Positions 16,444 to 24,504 of a DNA stretch of 49,246 nt are shown here, piece by piece (position 1 is the stretch's first letter; every line of letters begins with the position of its first letter). The notes beneath the pieces were generated by a model that was given only the letters and a program-made list of their open reading frames with translations, searched no databases and was not told where the DNA came from. This DNA is from Planctomycetota bacterium (lineage in GTDB: Bacteria > Planctomycetota > UBA1135 > UBA2386), in NCBI GenBank assembly GCA_020848735.1, contig JADLHO010000157.1, positions 1-49,246 of the forward strand. Reading direction: 5' to 3'. A program made the position numbers and the translations under genes.

Positions 16444-16476
16444 CTCGCGGCGGCTGACGGTGAACCACGAGCAGGG

Positions 16477-16506
16477 CTGACGATCGACGCAGCGCGCCGC
16501 TATCCT
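16477..16506 (+). promoter_or_regulatory. Promoter of the pilin-like gene
   Basis: CTGACG at 16477-16482 and TATCCT at 16501-16506 with an 18-base spacer, about 40 bases upstream of the ATG at 16546. The -10 is embedded in GC-only sequence (CCGC before, GCGGCGCGCC after), matching other TAnnnT sites in this window. Confidence 0.5.
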
Positions 16507-16545
16507 GCGGCGCGCCCCCGATCGCACCCCTCGCTGCGTTTCCCG

Positions 16546-17214
16546 ATGCTGAGTCCAGTCACCCAGAAGCTCCCCAGATCGAGCCCGCGCGACGCCGGCT
16601 TCACCCTCATCGAGATCCTGGTCGTCGTCGGGATCATCGGCGTGCTCGCCGCGGTGCTCCTGCCGCAGATCTTCGGCTCGAAGCTCCGCACGACGATCGT
16701 GGCCGACCAGGCGAACCTGCGCTGGCACTACCAGAACTTCGTGATCTACGAGCAGGGTCACAAGAAGCTGCCCGCCGGCACGGGGCACAAGTTCATCATC
16801 GAGCCCTGGGTGAAGGGCGACGTGCAGCGCACGCCGAAGAACCTCGAGCGCTACTTCACGCCCGAGTCGAACGACCCGCGGATGGAGGAGCTGATGGCCA
16901 AGGACCCGGAGACCGTCTGGCGCACGCCCGACGAGCTCACGAGCGGCGACACGTCCTATGCCGGGCCGGGACCTGCGGCGAAGCGGATGCCGCAGATGCT
17001 GACGAACCAGAAGGCGCCGTTGATGGCGAACGACAACGAGGACGTGCCGGCCTTCGCCGACTTCACGATCAACCTGCTGCTCGGCGAGTCGACGGTGCGC
17101 GAGATCAAGCTCGACGAGCTCCAGGCGCTGGGATTCGACGAGCAGACGGAAGGCGCGAAGTTCGAGGTCGGCCCCGAGTCGCCGCACGCGCTGCTGAAGC
17201 TCCTCGAGCGCTGA
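16546..17214 (+). CDS. Type IV pilin/GspG-like prepilin protein
   Basis: Protein of 222 residues with a class III prepilin signal: after a 18-residue basic leader, cleavage should fall between G18 and F19 in AGFTLIEILVVVG, with the usual glutamate at mature position 5 (E23) and a 20-residue hydrophobic helix. The globular part has no cysteines and no calcium-loop motif I recognise, and is longer than major pseudopilins. It could be a minor pseudopilin of a type II secretion or pilus system, or one of the many orphan planctomycete prepilin-like proteins. No secretion ATPase, platform protein or prepilin peptidase is nearby. The start is ATG 16546, with its own promoter. Confidence 0.8.
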   Translation: MLSPVTQKLPRSSPRDAGFTLIEILVVVGIIGVLAAVLLPQIFGSKLRTTIVADQANLRWHYQNFVIYEQGHKKLPAGTGHKFIIEPWVKGDVQRTPKNLERYFTPESNDPRMEELMAKDPETVWRTPDELTSGDTSYAGPGPAAKRMPQMLTNQKAPLMANDNEDVPAFADFTINLLLGESTVREIKLDELQALGFDEQTEGAKFEVGPESPHALLKLLER

Positions 17215-17276
17215 GCCACGGCGTCCTGGACTGCGCGCGCGCGCGTCGCGGGGCGGGACGCGCGTCGCCCGCGCCT

Positions 17277-17304
17277 TTGAAGCCCCTGCGCGGCGAGCTA
17301 GCAT
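17277..17304 (+). promoter_or_regulatory. Promoter of miaB
   Basis: TTGAAG at 17277-17282 and TAGCAT at 17299-17304 with a 16-base spacer. The -10 overlaps the first in-frame ATG of miaB (17303), so transcription would begin near 17311 and that ATG could not be used; the next ATG, 17327, would then have a leader of about 16 bases. Confidence 0.5.
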
Positions 17305-17326
17305 GCGCCGCCCCCGCCGCCCGCCC

Positions 17327-18718
17327 ATGCCTCGCCCGCCCCGTTACCACCTGACCAGCTACGGCTGTCAGATGAACAAGCTCGACGCCGAGCTGGTCGA
17401 GAGTCGCCTGGTCGGCGCGGGCTACGAGCGGGCGAGTCACGACGGCGAGGCCGACGTCGTCCTGCTGAACACCTGCTCGGTCCGGCAACACGCCGAGGAC
17501 CGCGTCTGGAGTCGGCTCGGCGTCCTGCGCGCGCAGAAGCGCCAGCGCCCGGAGCTCGTCGTCGGCGTGCTCGGTTGCATGGCGCAGGAGCACCAGCGCT
17601 ACCTGCTCGCGCGCATGCCGCACGTCGACCTCGTGGTCGGACCCTCGGCCTTCGGCGACATCGACGCGAAGGTCGACGAGGCGCGCCAGCGCAACGCCGG
17701 CCGCCGCGCCGACGATCGCCGCGGCGCGCACGTGCTCGCGGTGGGTGAGGGCGTCTCGGGCGACGCCATCGTGCGCGACCCCCGCGTGCGCCCGCACCGC
17801 TCGCAGGCCTGGGTCTCGGTGATGCGCGGCTGCAACATGCCCTGCAGCTACTGCATCGTGCCGAGCACCCGCGGCCCCGAGCTCAGCCGGCCGATCCCGG
17901 TCATCGTCGAGGAGGTGCAGCGCCTCTGCGACGACGGGGTCACCGAGATCACCCTGCTGGGGCAGACGGTGAACGCCTACGGGCGCGACCTGGGCCCGGG
18001 CGTCACGCTCGCGCGCCTGCTCCGTGCGCTGCACGAGATCCCCGCGCTGCGCCGCATCGCGTTCATCACCTCGCATCCGAACTTCCTCTCGGCGGAGCTG
18101 ATCGACGCGTTGGCCGAGCTGCCGCGCGTCGCGCGCTTCCTGCACCTGCCCGCGCAGTCCGGCAGCGACCGCATCCTGAAGGCGATGCGACGCGGCTACA
18201 CCGCGGCCCGCTACCTCGCGCGCGTGGACCAGCTCCGCGCCAAGGCGCCGGACGTGGTGCTGCACTCCGACTTCATCGTCGGCTACCCCGGCGAGTCCGA
18301 GGCCGAGTTCCAGGCGAGCGTCGACCTGATGGAGCGCGTGCGCTTCGCGCAGAGCTACATCTTCAAGTACTCGCCACGCCCCGGCACGCTCGCCGCCGAG
18401 CTCGTCGACGACGTGCCCGACGCCGTCAAGGCGGAGCGCAACGCGCGGCTGTTGGAGGTGCAGGAGCGCCACCTCGCGAGCGCGGCGCAGGCGCTCGTCG
18501 GCACCGTGCAGGAGGTCCTCGTCGAGGGCGAGAGCAAGGTCGACGGGCGCTGGACCGGCCGGACGGTGCATCACCGCCTCGTGCATTTCCCGAGCGGCGA
18601 TCGCGTCGCGCTCGGCTGCTATCTCCCGGTGCGGATCACCCAGGCCCTCGGTCACTCGCTGCTCGGTGAACTGCTCGCCGAGGATCACGCCGAAGTCCGA
18701 GCAGGAGCCCGCGCGTGA
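17327..18718 (+). CDS. miaB: tRNA (N6-isopentenyl adenosine-37-C2)-methylthiotransferase MiaB
   Basis: Radical-SAM methylthiotransferase that converts i6A37 to ms2i6A37 in tRNAs reading UNN codons. Counting from ATG 17327 (463 residues), the UPF0004 domain carries the auxiliary Fe4S4 cysteines C14 (GCQMN), C50 (NTCSV) and C84 (LGCMAQ). The radical-SAM cluster is C169, C173 and C176 in MRGCNMPCSYC, followed by VPSTRGPELSRP. The TRAM domain lies at the C-terminus (about 385-450). GCQMN and the motif spacing favour MiaB over MtaB or RimO. An ATG at 17303 is in frame but overlaps the -10 element. The stop overlaps the ribD GTG start (GTGA), so the two genes are likely cotranscribed. Confidence 0.92.
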   Translation: MPRPPRYHLTSYGCQMNKLDAELVESRLVGAGYERASHDGEADVVLLNTCSVRQHAEDRVWSRLGVLRAQKRQRPELVVGVLGCMAQEHQRYLLARMPHVDLVVGPSAFGDIDAKVDEARQRNAGRRADDRRGAHVLAVGEGVSGDAIVRDPRVRPHRSQAWVSVMRGCNMPCSYCIVPSTRGPELSRPIPVIVEEVQRLCDDGVTEITLLGQTVNAYGRDLGPGVTLARLLRALHEIPALRRIAFITSHPNFLSAELIDALAELPRVARFLHLPAQSGSDRILKAMRRGYTAARYLARVDQLRAKAPDVVLHSDFIVGYPGESEAEFQASVDLMERVRFAQSYIFKYSPRPGTLAAELVDDVPDAVKAERNARLLEVQERHLASAAQALVGTVQEVLVEGESKVDGRWTGRTVHHRLVHFPSGDRVALGCYLPVRITQALGHSLLGELLAEDHAEVRAGARA

Positions 18719-19833
18719 ATCGCGAAGCCTGGATGCGCGAGGCGATCGAGCTCGCGCTGCGCGGCCGCGGCGAGGTCGAGCCCAACCCGCGGGTCGGTGC
18801 CCTCGCGATCGAGAACTCGCGCATCGTGGGCCGCGGCTGGCATCGCCATTGGGGCGGAGCGCACGCGGAGATCGAGGCGCTCGCCGATGCCCGGCAGCGC
18901 GGCGCGCGCCCCGACACGCTCGTCGTGACGATGGAGCCCTGCTCCACGCCGCTCGGCGTGAAGGAGAAGAAGACCCCGCCCTGCACGAGTGCGCTCGCCG
19001 AGGCCGGTGTGAAGCGCGTGATCGTGGGCGCCGCGGATCCCGACCCGCGCCATCGCGGCGCCGGCTTCGCGGTGCTCGAGGATGCCGGCATCGAGGTCGT
19101 CGACGGCGTGCTCGCCGCCGCGTGTCGCGCGATCAACAAGCCCTTCGAGCGTTGGCTCGCCCTCGATCGTCCCTGGACCATCGCGAAGTACGCGATGACC
19201 CTCGACGGCAAGACCGCCGCACCGACCGGCGAGTCGCGCTGGATCTCCGGTCTGCCCGCGCGGCGGAAGGTCCACGAGCTGCGCACGCTGGTCGACGCGG
19301 TGGCGATCGGCTTCCGCACCGCGCGCGCGGACGACCCCGAGCTCACCGTGCGGCACGTCGAGGGTCCGCAGCCGCTGCGCATCGTGGTCGATCCCTGGGC
19401 CGAGATCGACGTCGAGAGCAAGCTCGTGCGCCTGGCACCCGAGGTCCCCTTGCTCGTGATCGTCCACGAGCACGCGGACCCGGTGCGGGTCACGCGCCTG
19501 CGCGACGTCGGCGTGCAGATCGAAGCGGTGAAGGGCGCGGAGAAGGGCCGTCGCCTGCACCTGCTCGACGCCTGGCGCGCGCTGCGCCGCCGCGGCGTGA
19601 GACGGATGATGGTCGAGGGCGGCGGTGGTCTCATCGCCCAGCTCCTCGGCTGGGACTGCGTCGACCAGGTGCTCGCGTTCGTGGCGCCGAAGATGATCGG
19701 CGGGCAGTTCGCGCCGAGCCCGGTCGCGGGCGAGGGCCGACCCTTCATGGCCGAGGCCTGGCGCTTCGAGGAGATGTACTGGTCGGCCTGCGGCGAGGAC
19801 CTCGCCATCGGTGCGTTCCGCGCCGAGGGCTGA
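18715..19833 (+). CDS. ribD: Bifunctional riboflavin biosynthesis protein RibD (deaminase/reductase)
   Basis: Cytoplasmic enzyme of 372 residues catalysing deamination and then side-chain reduction of the pyrimidine intermediate in riboflavin synthesis. The N-terminal deaminase has its zinc site in HAE (H50, E52) and two cysteines, C76 (EPCST) and C90 (TPPC). The loop between the cysteines is about five residues longer than the common PC-x-x-x-G-x-x-PPC pattern, with an inserted LGVKEKK. The reductase domain (about 150-372) has KYAMTLDGKTA, the ESRWISG segment, and the MMVEGGGGL nucleotide-binding motif. GTG 18715 overlaps the miaB stop, so there is no room for an FMN riboswitch directly upstream. 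Other rib genes are not in the window. Confidence 0.92.
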   Translation: MNREAWMREAIELALRGRGEVEPNPRVGALAIENSRIVGRGWHRHWGGAHAEIEALADARQRGARPDTLVVTMEPCSTPLGVKEKKTPPCTSALAEAGVKRVIVGAADPDPRHRGAGFAVLEDAGIEVVDGVLAAACRAINKPFERWLALDRPWTIAKYAMTLDGKTAAPTGESRWISGLPARRKVHELRTLVDAVAIGFRTARADDPELTVRHVEGPQPLRIVVDPWAEIDVESKLVRLAPEVPLLVIVHEHADPVRVTRLRDVGVQIEAVKGAEKGRRLHLLDAWRALRRRGVRRMMVEGGGGLIAQLLGWDCVDQVLAFVAPKMIGGQFAPSPVAGEGRPFMAEAWRFEEMYWSACGEDLAIGAFRAEG

Positions 19834-20227
19834 CGCGGGTCCCGCGGCGCGCGACCCCGTGCGCCGCTCGTCGCCGGGATCCGCCCGGCCGTCCGCGGCT
19901 TGCTCCGCGACGCAGATCGCAGCGCCGGCAGCGCGGAGTGTTTCCCGGACGGGCGGGATTCGGACTCGGGCTCGAACTGCGCGCGCCACGCTGCGGCGGC
20001 ACGGTGCCTCCGCGCGACTCTCCGACCGTCTTCTTCACGCTCCACTCTTCTCCCACCCCGCGAGGGCTCGCGGTCGCACGACGTGCGCGACCACCAGCGC
20101 GCGCGGTGCCGTACTCTCCGAGGCTTGCGCATCGCCTGCTCCGCGCTTCGATCGCCCTTCGGTGATGAGCCGGCAGGGAGGCTCACGCGCACGACGTCCC
20201 GCTCCTCTCCGTCGCAAGGCGGTCGAC
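19834..20227. other. 394-base gap with no recognised gene
   Basis: Between ribD and the TPR gene. One plus-strand frame is open across it, but its translation is an Arg/Ala/Ser mix without protein character. The start contains the perfect palindrome CGCGGG-T-CCCGCG (19834-19846), directly after the ribD stop, possibly part of a terminator. The middle (about 20020-20060) is pyrimidine-rich (tcttcttcacgctccactcttc) and lower in GC than surroundings. I see no clear promoter, tRNA or riboswitch, although the TPR-exbB-exbD operon must be driven from here or upstream. Confidence 0.5.
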
Positions 20228-23200
20228 ATGCAGCATCAGGTCCGCAGCCGCTCGATCCGGTTCACCCTCGTCGGTCTCCTCGTCGCCGCGCTCGGGGGCC
20301 ATGGGCTCCGCGCGCAGGATCCGCCCGCCGGCGCGGAACCGGAGTCGTGGCGACTCGCGGTCGGCCTGCTGCAGCGCGGACTCCACGCCGAGGCCGCCGT
20401 GCAGCTGCGCGCGTTCCTGAAGGCGGAGCCGCGCCACGCGCGTGCGAGCGAGGCGCGCTATCGCCTCGGCGTCTGCGAACTCGAGACGGGCCGCCCCGAG
20501 GCCGCGATCGAAGTCCTCGAGCAGGCGGCGCGCGACCAGCAGCTCGCGCTGCGGCCGGAGTGCCTCTACCGCCTCGGCCTCGCGCTGCAGACGCTGGCCC
20601 GGCACGCGGACGCCGCGAAGCGCTTCGAGGAGCTCCTCGCGGCGATCCCGTCGGATCACTACCTCGCCGAGGCTGCGGCCTACGCCGCGGGCGAGTGTCG
20701 GCGCGATGCCGGGGACGACGCGCGGGCCATCCCTCACTTCGAGCGGGCGAGTCGCAGCGCCGACGCGGACCCGAGCGGCTATGCCTTCGCCGGCGCCTAC
20801 CAGGCCGGCTACGCGCGCCTGCGCACGGGCGATCACGCCGGCGCGCAGGCGGCGTTCCGCGCCCTCTGCGAGCGTTGGCCGACGCACGAGGCGATCGGTG
20901 AGCTGCAGTACCTCGTCGGCGAGACCGCACACCGCGTGGGCGACACGGCGCGCGCCGAGACCGCGTGGCGTGCCGCGGCCGCCGCCGGGGGGGACTGGGC
21001 CGACGATGCGCGGAGCGGTCTCGCGACGCTCGCCCGCGCGCGCGGCGACGACGCCGCGGCGGCGGAGGAGCTGCGGCGCATCGCGAAGGCGGACCCCGCG
21101 TCGCCGCTCGGCCGCGGCGCGCGGGTCCAGCTCGCGCAGTTCGCGCTCGGCAAGGGCGAGGCCTCGCGCGCGGTCGCGGAGCTCGACGCGCTGCTCGCCG
21201 AGGAAGGTCTCGAGGCGTCGCTCGCCGGTTCGGCGCACGCGCTGCGCGGCGATGCGCTCGCGGCGCTCGGGCGTCCGGGCGAGGCGGTGCCCGCGTACGA
21301 CGCGGCGTTGAGCCAGCTGCCCGAGGCCCGCCGGCCGCGGCTCGCCTGTGCGCGCGCCGAGGCCCTGCTCGCCGCGGGACAGGCGGCCGAGGCCCTCGCG
21401 GCGTTCGTCGCGACGAAGAGCGGCGGCGATGCCGGGCTGCGCGGCGAGCTGCTCTACGGCGAGTTGCGCGCGCTGCACGCGCTCGGCCGTCACGACGAGT
21501 CGATCGCGCGCGCGCAGGTCTTCGCCCGCGAACTGCCGCAGCACCGTCTCGCGGGCCACGCCGGGTTCGCACTCGCGGAGAACCAGTACGCGGCCAGGCG
21601 CTACCGCGAGGCGCGCAGCGGCTACGACGCCATCCCCGCCGACCATGCGCTCGCACCCGCGGCGCGGCACAAGGCGGCGTGGTCGGCCTGGCTGAGCGAC
21701 GACGCCCCCGACGCGCTGCAGCGCTTCGCCGCGCTGGTCGAGGACGGCGCGCAGGACGCCGAGCGTCGCGAGGAGGCGCTCGCGATGACCGCGCTCGCCG
21801 CCGCCGCGGCGAAGCAGGCGGCGCCCGCGCTCGACGCCGCGGACCGCTACGCGGCGCGGCACCCGCAGGGCGCGTTCCTCGCGCGCACCGAGCGCGTCGC
21901 GGCGCGCGTGCTGCGCGAGAAGGGCGATCTCGGCGCGGCGCGTGAGCGCCTCGCGCGCGCGGCGAAGGCCGAGCGCGGTGAGGGTGCCGTGGGCCTGGCG
22001 CTCGAGCGCGCCGACCTCGCGTTCCAGGCGGGAGACTTCGCCCAGGCGCGCCGGGGCTACGAGGAACACGCCGGGCGACCCGATGCCTACGGCGCACGGG
22101 CCCTCGAAGGGCTCGCGTGGTGCGCGTTCGAGCTCGGCGACGACGAGGCCTGCCTGCGCGCGATCCGCGGCGGGCTCGCGCACGCGACGATCGGCGACAT
22201 CGCGCCGGCGCTGCGCGAGCTCGAGCTCGATCTCTTCGCGCGGAAGCAGCGCTGGCCCGAGGCGATCGAAGCCGCGCGCGCCTTCCTGAATGCCTGGCCG
22301 AAGCACGCGAAGGCGAGGGACATCGAGTTCGCGCTCGGCACCGCACTCGCCCGTGCGGGGCAGGACGACGAGGCGCGCACCGTGCTGACCCGCGTCGTCG
22401 AGGCCGGCGCTGCGAAGCGCGCCGACCTCGCGCTCTACGAGCTCGGGTGGATCGCGCAGCGCAAGCAGGACCAGGACGGTGCCCGCGCGCGCTTCGCGCA
22501 GGTGGTGACCACGACGGCCGAACCCGAACTCGCGGACGAGTGCCGCGTGCTCGTCGCCGAGTCCGAACTCGCGCGCGGCAAGCGCGACGCCGCGCGCGCG
22601 GTGCTCGCGAAGGTGACGAATCCATCGCAGATCGCGCGCGCGCGCTACCTCGTCGCGCAGAGCCTGCTCGCCGAGGGCAAGGATGCCGAGGCCGCGCGCC
22701 TCTTCGCGGAGGTCGCGACGCTGCCGGGTGCCGACGCCCTCGCGGCCGACGCCCTCTTCGCCGCCGGGGAGACCGAGCTCCAGCGCGGCGAGTTCGTGCC
22801 GGCGACCGCGTCGCTCGAGACCCTGCTCGCGAAGCACCCCAAGCACGCGCGCGTCACGCGGGCGAAGCTCTACCTCGGCGAGTGCTTCGTGCGAGCCGGG
22901 CGGAGCGCCGATGCCCTGCCGCTGCTCGAGCAGTACCTCGCGCAGGACGCCGCGGGCGACGGCGATGCGGGTCGCGCGCGCGCCCGGCTCTGGCTCGGCA
23001 AGGCGCAGCTCGAGCGCAAGGACTTCGAGCGCGCGGAGCGCGAACTCGCCGAGGCCGCGCGCCTCGCCGACGGCGCGATCGGTGCGGAGGCGGCGTTCCA
23101 GATCGGCGAGTCGCGGCGCGCGCGCGCCGACCTCGAGGGCGCGGCCGAGGCGTACCTCAAGGTCGCGATCCTCTTCGCGGATCCGGTCTGGGTGCCGCGC

Positions 23201-23344
23201 GCCCTGCTCGCGGCCGGCAAGACCTGGCTCGAACTCGGCCAGCGCGAGAAGGCCGACCGCGTCCTCGACGAGCTGATCGAGAAGCACCCGAAGTCCGCGG
23301 AGGCCGCCGCGGCGAAGCCCCTCCGCCGCAGCCATCAGCGTTGA
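20228..23344 (+). CDS. Large exported TPR-repeat protein
   Basis: Exported protein of 1038 residues, almost entirely tetratricopeptide-type helical repeats. The ATG at 20228 is chosen because it gives a signal peptide (basic RSRSIR, hydrophobic core, cleavage near LRAQD); the frame is open back to 19811 but without protein character. An AAGGCGG-like ribosome site lies just upstream. From residue 45 to the end, repeats such as YRLGVCELETGRPEAAIEVLEQA recur in shortened or diverged form, rich in Ala, Arg and Glu. Many repeats resemble the YbgF/CpoB, BamD and outer-membrane scaffold type. It ends 58 bases before exbB. By position it may be the periplasmic scaffold or regulator of the ExbB/ExbD motor, as CpoB is for Tol, but this is inference. 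Confidence 0.8.
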   Translation: MQHQVRSRSIRFTLVGLLVAALGGHGLRAQDPPAGAEPESWRLAVGLLQRGLHAEAAVQLRAFLKAEPRHARASEARYRLGVCELETGRPEAAIEVLEQAARDQQLALRPECLYRLGLALQTLARHADAAKRFEELLAAIPSDHYLAEAAAYAAGECRRDAGDDARAIPHFERASRSADADPSGYAFAGAYQAGYARLRTGDHAGAQAAFRALCERWPTHEAIGELQYLVGETAHRVGDTARAETAWRAAAAAGGDWADDARSGLATLARARGDDAAAAEELRRIAKADPASPLGRGARVQLAQFALGKGEASRAVAELDALLAEEGLEASLAGSAHALRGDALAALGRPGEAVPAYDAALSQLPEARRPRLACARAEALLAAGQAAEALAAFVATKSGGDAGLRGELLYGELRALHALGRHDESIARAQVFARELPQHRLAGHAGFALAENQYAARRYREARSGYDAIPADHALAPAARHKAAWSAWLSDDAPDALQRFAALVEDGAQDAERREEALAMTALAAAAAKQAAPALDAADRYAARHPQGAFLARTERVAARVLREKGDLGAARERLARAAKAERGEGAVGLALERADLAFQAGDFAQARRGYEEHAGRPDAYGARALEGLAWCAFELGDDEACLRAIRGGLAHATIGDIAPALRELELDLFARKQRWPEAIEAARAFLNAWPKHAKARDIEFALGTALARAGQDDEARTVLTRVVEAGAAKRADLALYELGWIAQRKQDQDGARARFAQVVTTTAEPELADECRVLVAESELARGKRDAARAVLAKVTNPSQIARARYLVAQSLLAEGKDAEAARLFAEVATLPGADALAADALFAAGETELQRGEFVPATASLETLLAKHPKHARVTRAKLYLGECFVRAGRSADALPLLEQYLAQDAAGDGDAGRARARLWLGKAQLERKDFERAERELAEAARLADGAIGAEAAFQIGESRRARADLEGAAEAYLKVAILFADPVWVPRALLAAGKTWLELGQREKADRVLDELIEKHPKSAEAAAAKPLRRSHQR

Positions 23345-23402
23345 GATCGGGCCCGCGAGCGGATTCCGGCGAGCGAGTAGGCCACCCCCGCAGAGACCGA
23401 CC

Positions 23403-24089
23403 ATGACCGACACGACGATCCTCGTTCAAGCGGGCGCTGAGCCCGCCCGCACCTTCGGTGAGTTCCTCGTCGCCGGCGGAGAGCTCATGGTGCCGATCGG
23501 GCTCTGCTCGGTCTTCGTGCTCGCGCTGACGATCGAGCGCGTGCTCGCGCTGCGGCGCACGCGCGTGTGGACCGCGGCGGCCGCCGAGGCGATGACCGAG
23601 ATCACGTCCGGCCGCCACGACGCGGCGAGGGCGAGGCTCGAGGGCGATCGCAGCTTCGCGTCTCGCGTGCTGCTCGCCGGACTGCGACGGCTGCGCTACC
23701 CCGTGGCGGACGTCGAGAACGCGATGGCCGACCAGGCGCAGAAGGAGCTCGAGCGCCTGCGGCGCAACGTGCGCCCGATCGTGCTCATCGCGTCGGTGGC
23801 GCCGCTGCTCGGCCTGCTCGGCACGGTGCTCGGGATCTACGAGGCCTTCCACCGCGTCGCGCAGGCGGGGATGGGCAAGCCGGAGGTGCTCGCCGCCGGC
23901 ATCGACGTCGCGCTCATCACGACGATCGCCGGTCTCGCCGTGGCCATCCCCGCGATGCTGATCGCGAGCTGGCTCGGCGGTCGCGCGCGGCGGCTCGTGC
24001 TCTTCATCGACGAGCAGGTCGCACCGGCGATCGAAGCGCTCGCGGCACGCCCGGCGACGGCGAACCCCGGGGGCACGCATGCGGCTTGA
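23403..24089 (+). CDS. MotA/TolQ/ExbB proton channel family protein
   Basis: Inner-membrane stator subunit of 228 residues using the proton gradient to power envelope processes. Three membrane helices can be seen: about 29-49 (MVPIGLCSVFVLALTIERVLA), 124-146 with the signature PLLGLLGTVLGIYEAF, and 168-191 (LITTIAGLAVAIPAMLIASW). The cytoplasmic loop between helices 1 and 2 is the usual size. The TTIAGLAVAIP segment carries the conserved Thr expected next to the ExbD aspartate. It overlaps exbD by 11 bases. The family (ExbB versus TolQ) cannot be assigned from sequence alone; the partner protein downstream is neither TonB nor TolA. Confidence 0.9.
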   Translation: MTDTTILVQAGAEPARTFGEFLVAGGELMVPIGLCSVFVLALTIERVLALRRTRVWTAAAAEAMTEITSGRHDAARARLEGDRSFASRVLLAGLRRLRYPVADVENAMADQAQKELERLRRNVRPIVLIASVAPLLGLLGTVLGIYEAFHRVAQAGMGKPEVLAAGIDVALITTIAGLAVAIPAMLIASWLGGRARRLVLFIDEQVAPAIEALAARPATANPGGTHAA

Positions 24090-24501
24090 ACTCGACGAGA
24101 CGCCGGAGGAAGGGCCGAACCTGACCCCGCTCATCGACGTCGTCTTCCTGCTGCTCGTCTTCTTCCTCGTGGCGACGACCTTCGCGCGCGAGGAGGTCGA
24201 TCTCGATCTCGAGCTGCCGAAGGCGCGCTCCGGGACGCCGACCAAGGAGGCGCATCCGATCGTGGTGAACGTCGGCCGCGACGGCGCCCTGCGCATCGAC
24301 GGCGTCGTCGTGACGCTCGAGGGTCTCGAGCAGAAGCTGCGCGCCGCGGCCTCGCGTGACCGCGGCCAGGAGGTCCTGATCCGCGGGGACACGCAGGTGC
24401 AGCTCGGCCGCGTCGTGCAGGCCTTCGACGTCTGCCGCGCCGCCTCCCTCACGAAGATCGCGATCGCCGCCGCCCCCGAGGCCGCGGCCGGAGGCCGCTG
24501 A
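24079..24501 (+). CDS. ExbD/TolR biopolymer transport protein
   Basis: Single-pass inner-membrane protein of 140 residues, the usual length. The N-terminus has NLTPLIDVVFLLLVFFLV, with the proton-accepting aspartate D20 in the membrane helix. The periplasmic domain (45-135) has the ExbD fold pattern, including VNVGRDGALRIDG and VLIRGDTQV. The gene starts inside exbB and ends three bases before the next gene, so all three are surely one unit. It should form the ExbB/ExbD motor driving the downstream fusion protein. Confidence 0.92.
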   Translation: MRLELDETPEEGPNLTPLIDVVFLLLVFFLVATTFAREEVDLDLELPKARSGTPTKEAHPIVVNVGRDGALRIDGVVVTLEGLEQKLRAAASRDRGQEVLIRGDTQVQLGRVVQAFDVCRAASLTKIAIAAAPEAAAGGR

Positions 24502-24504
24502 GCG

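Noticed and set aside
18600..18720. FMN riboswitch upstream of ribD
   Set aside because: The ribD start overlaps the miaB stop, so there is no leader, and no conserved RFN-type sequence was seen.
19950..20000. Possible tRNA, from T-loop-like GGCTCGAACTG and its complement in the ribD-TPR gap
   Set aside because: No matching acceptor stem, D-arm or anticodon arm could be placed on either strand.
19811..20227. N-terminal extension of the TPR protein back to 19811
   Set aside because: The translated stretch is Arg/Ala/Ser-rich and would bury the clear signal peptide that starts at 20228.
20183..23413. 1076-codon minus-strand frame antisense to the TPR protein
   Set aside because: Its translation is Arg/Glu/Leu-rich without domains; the plus strand has a signal peptide and regular TPR repeats. 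It is a codon-bias shadow.
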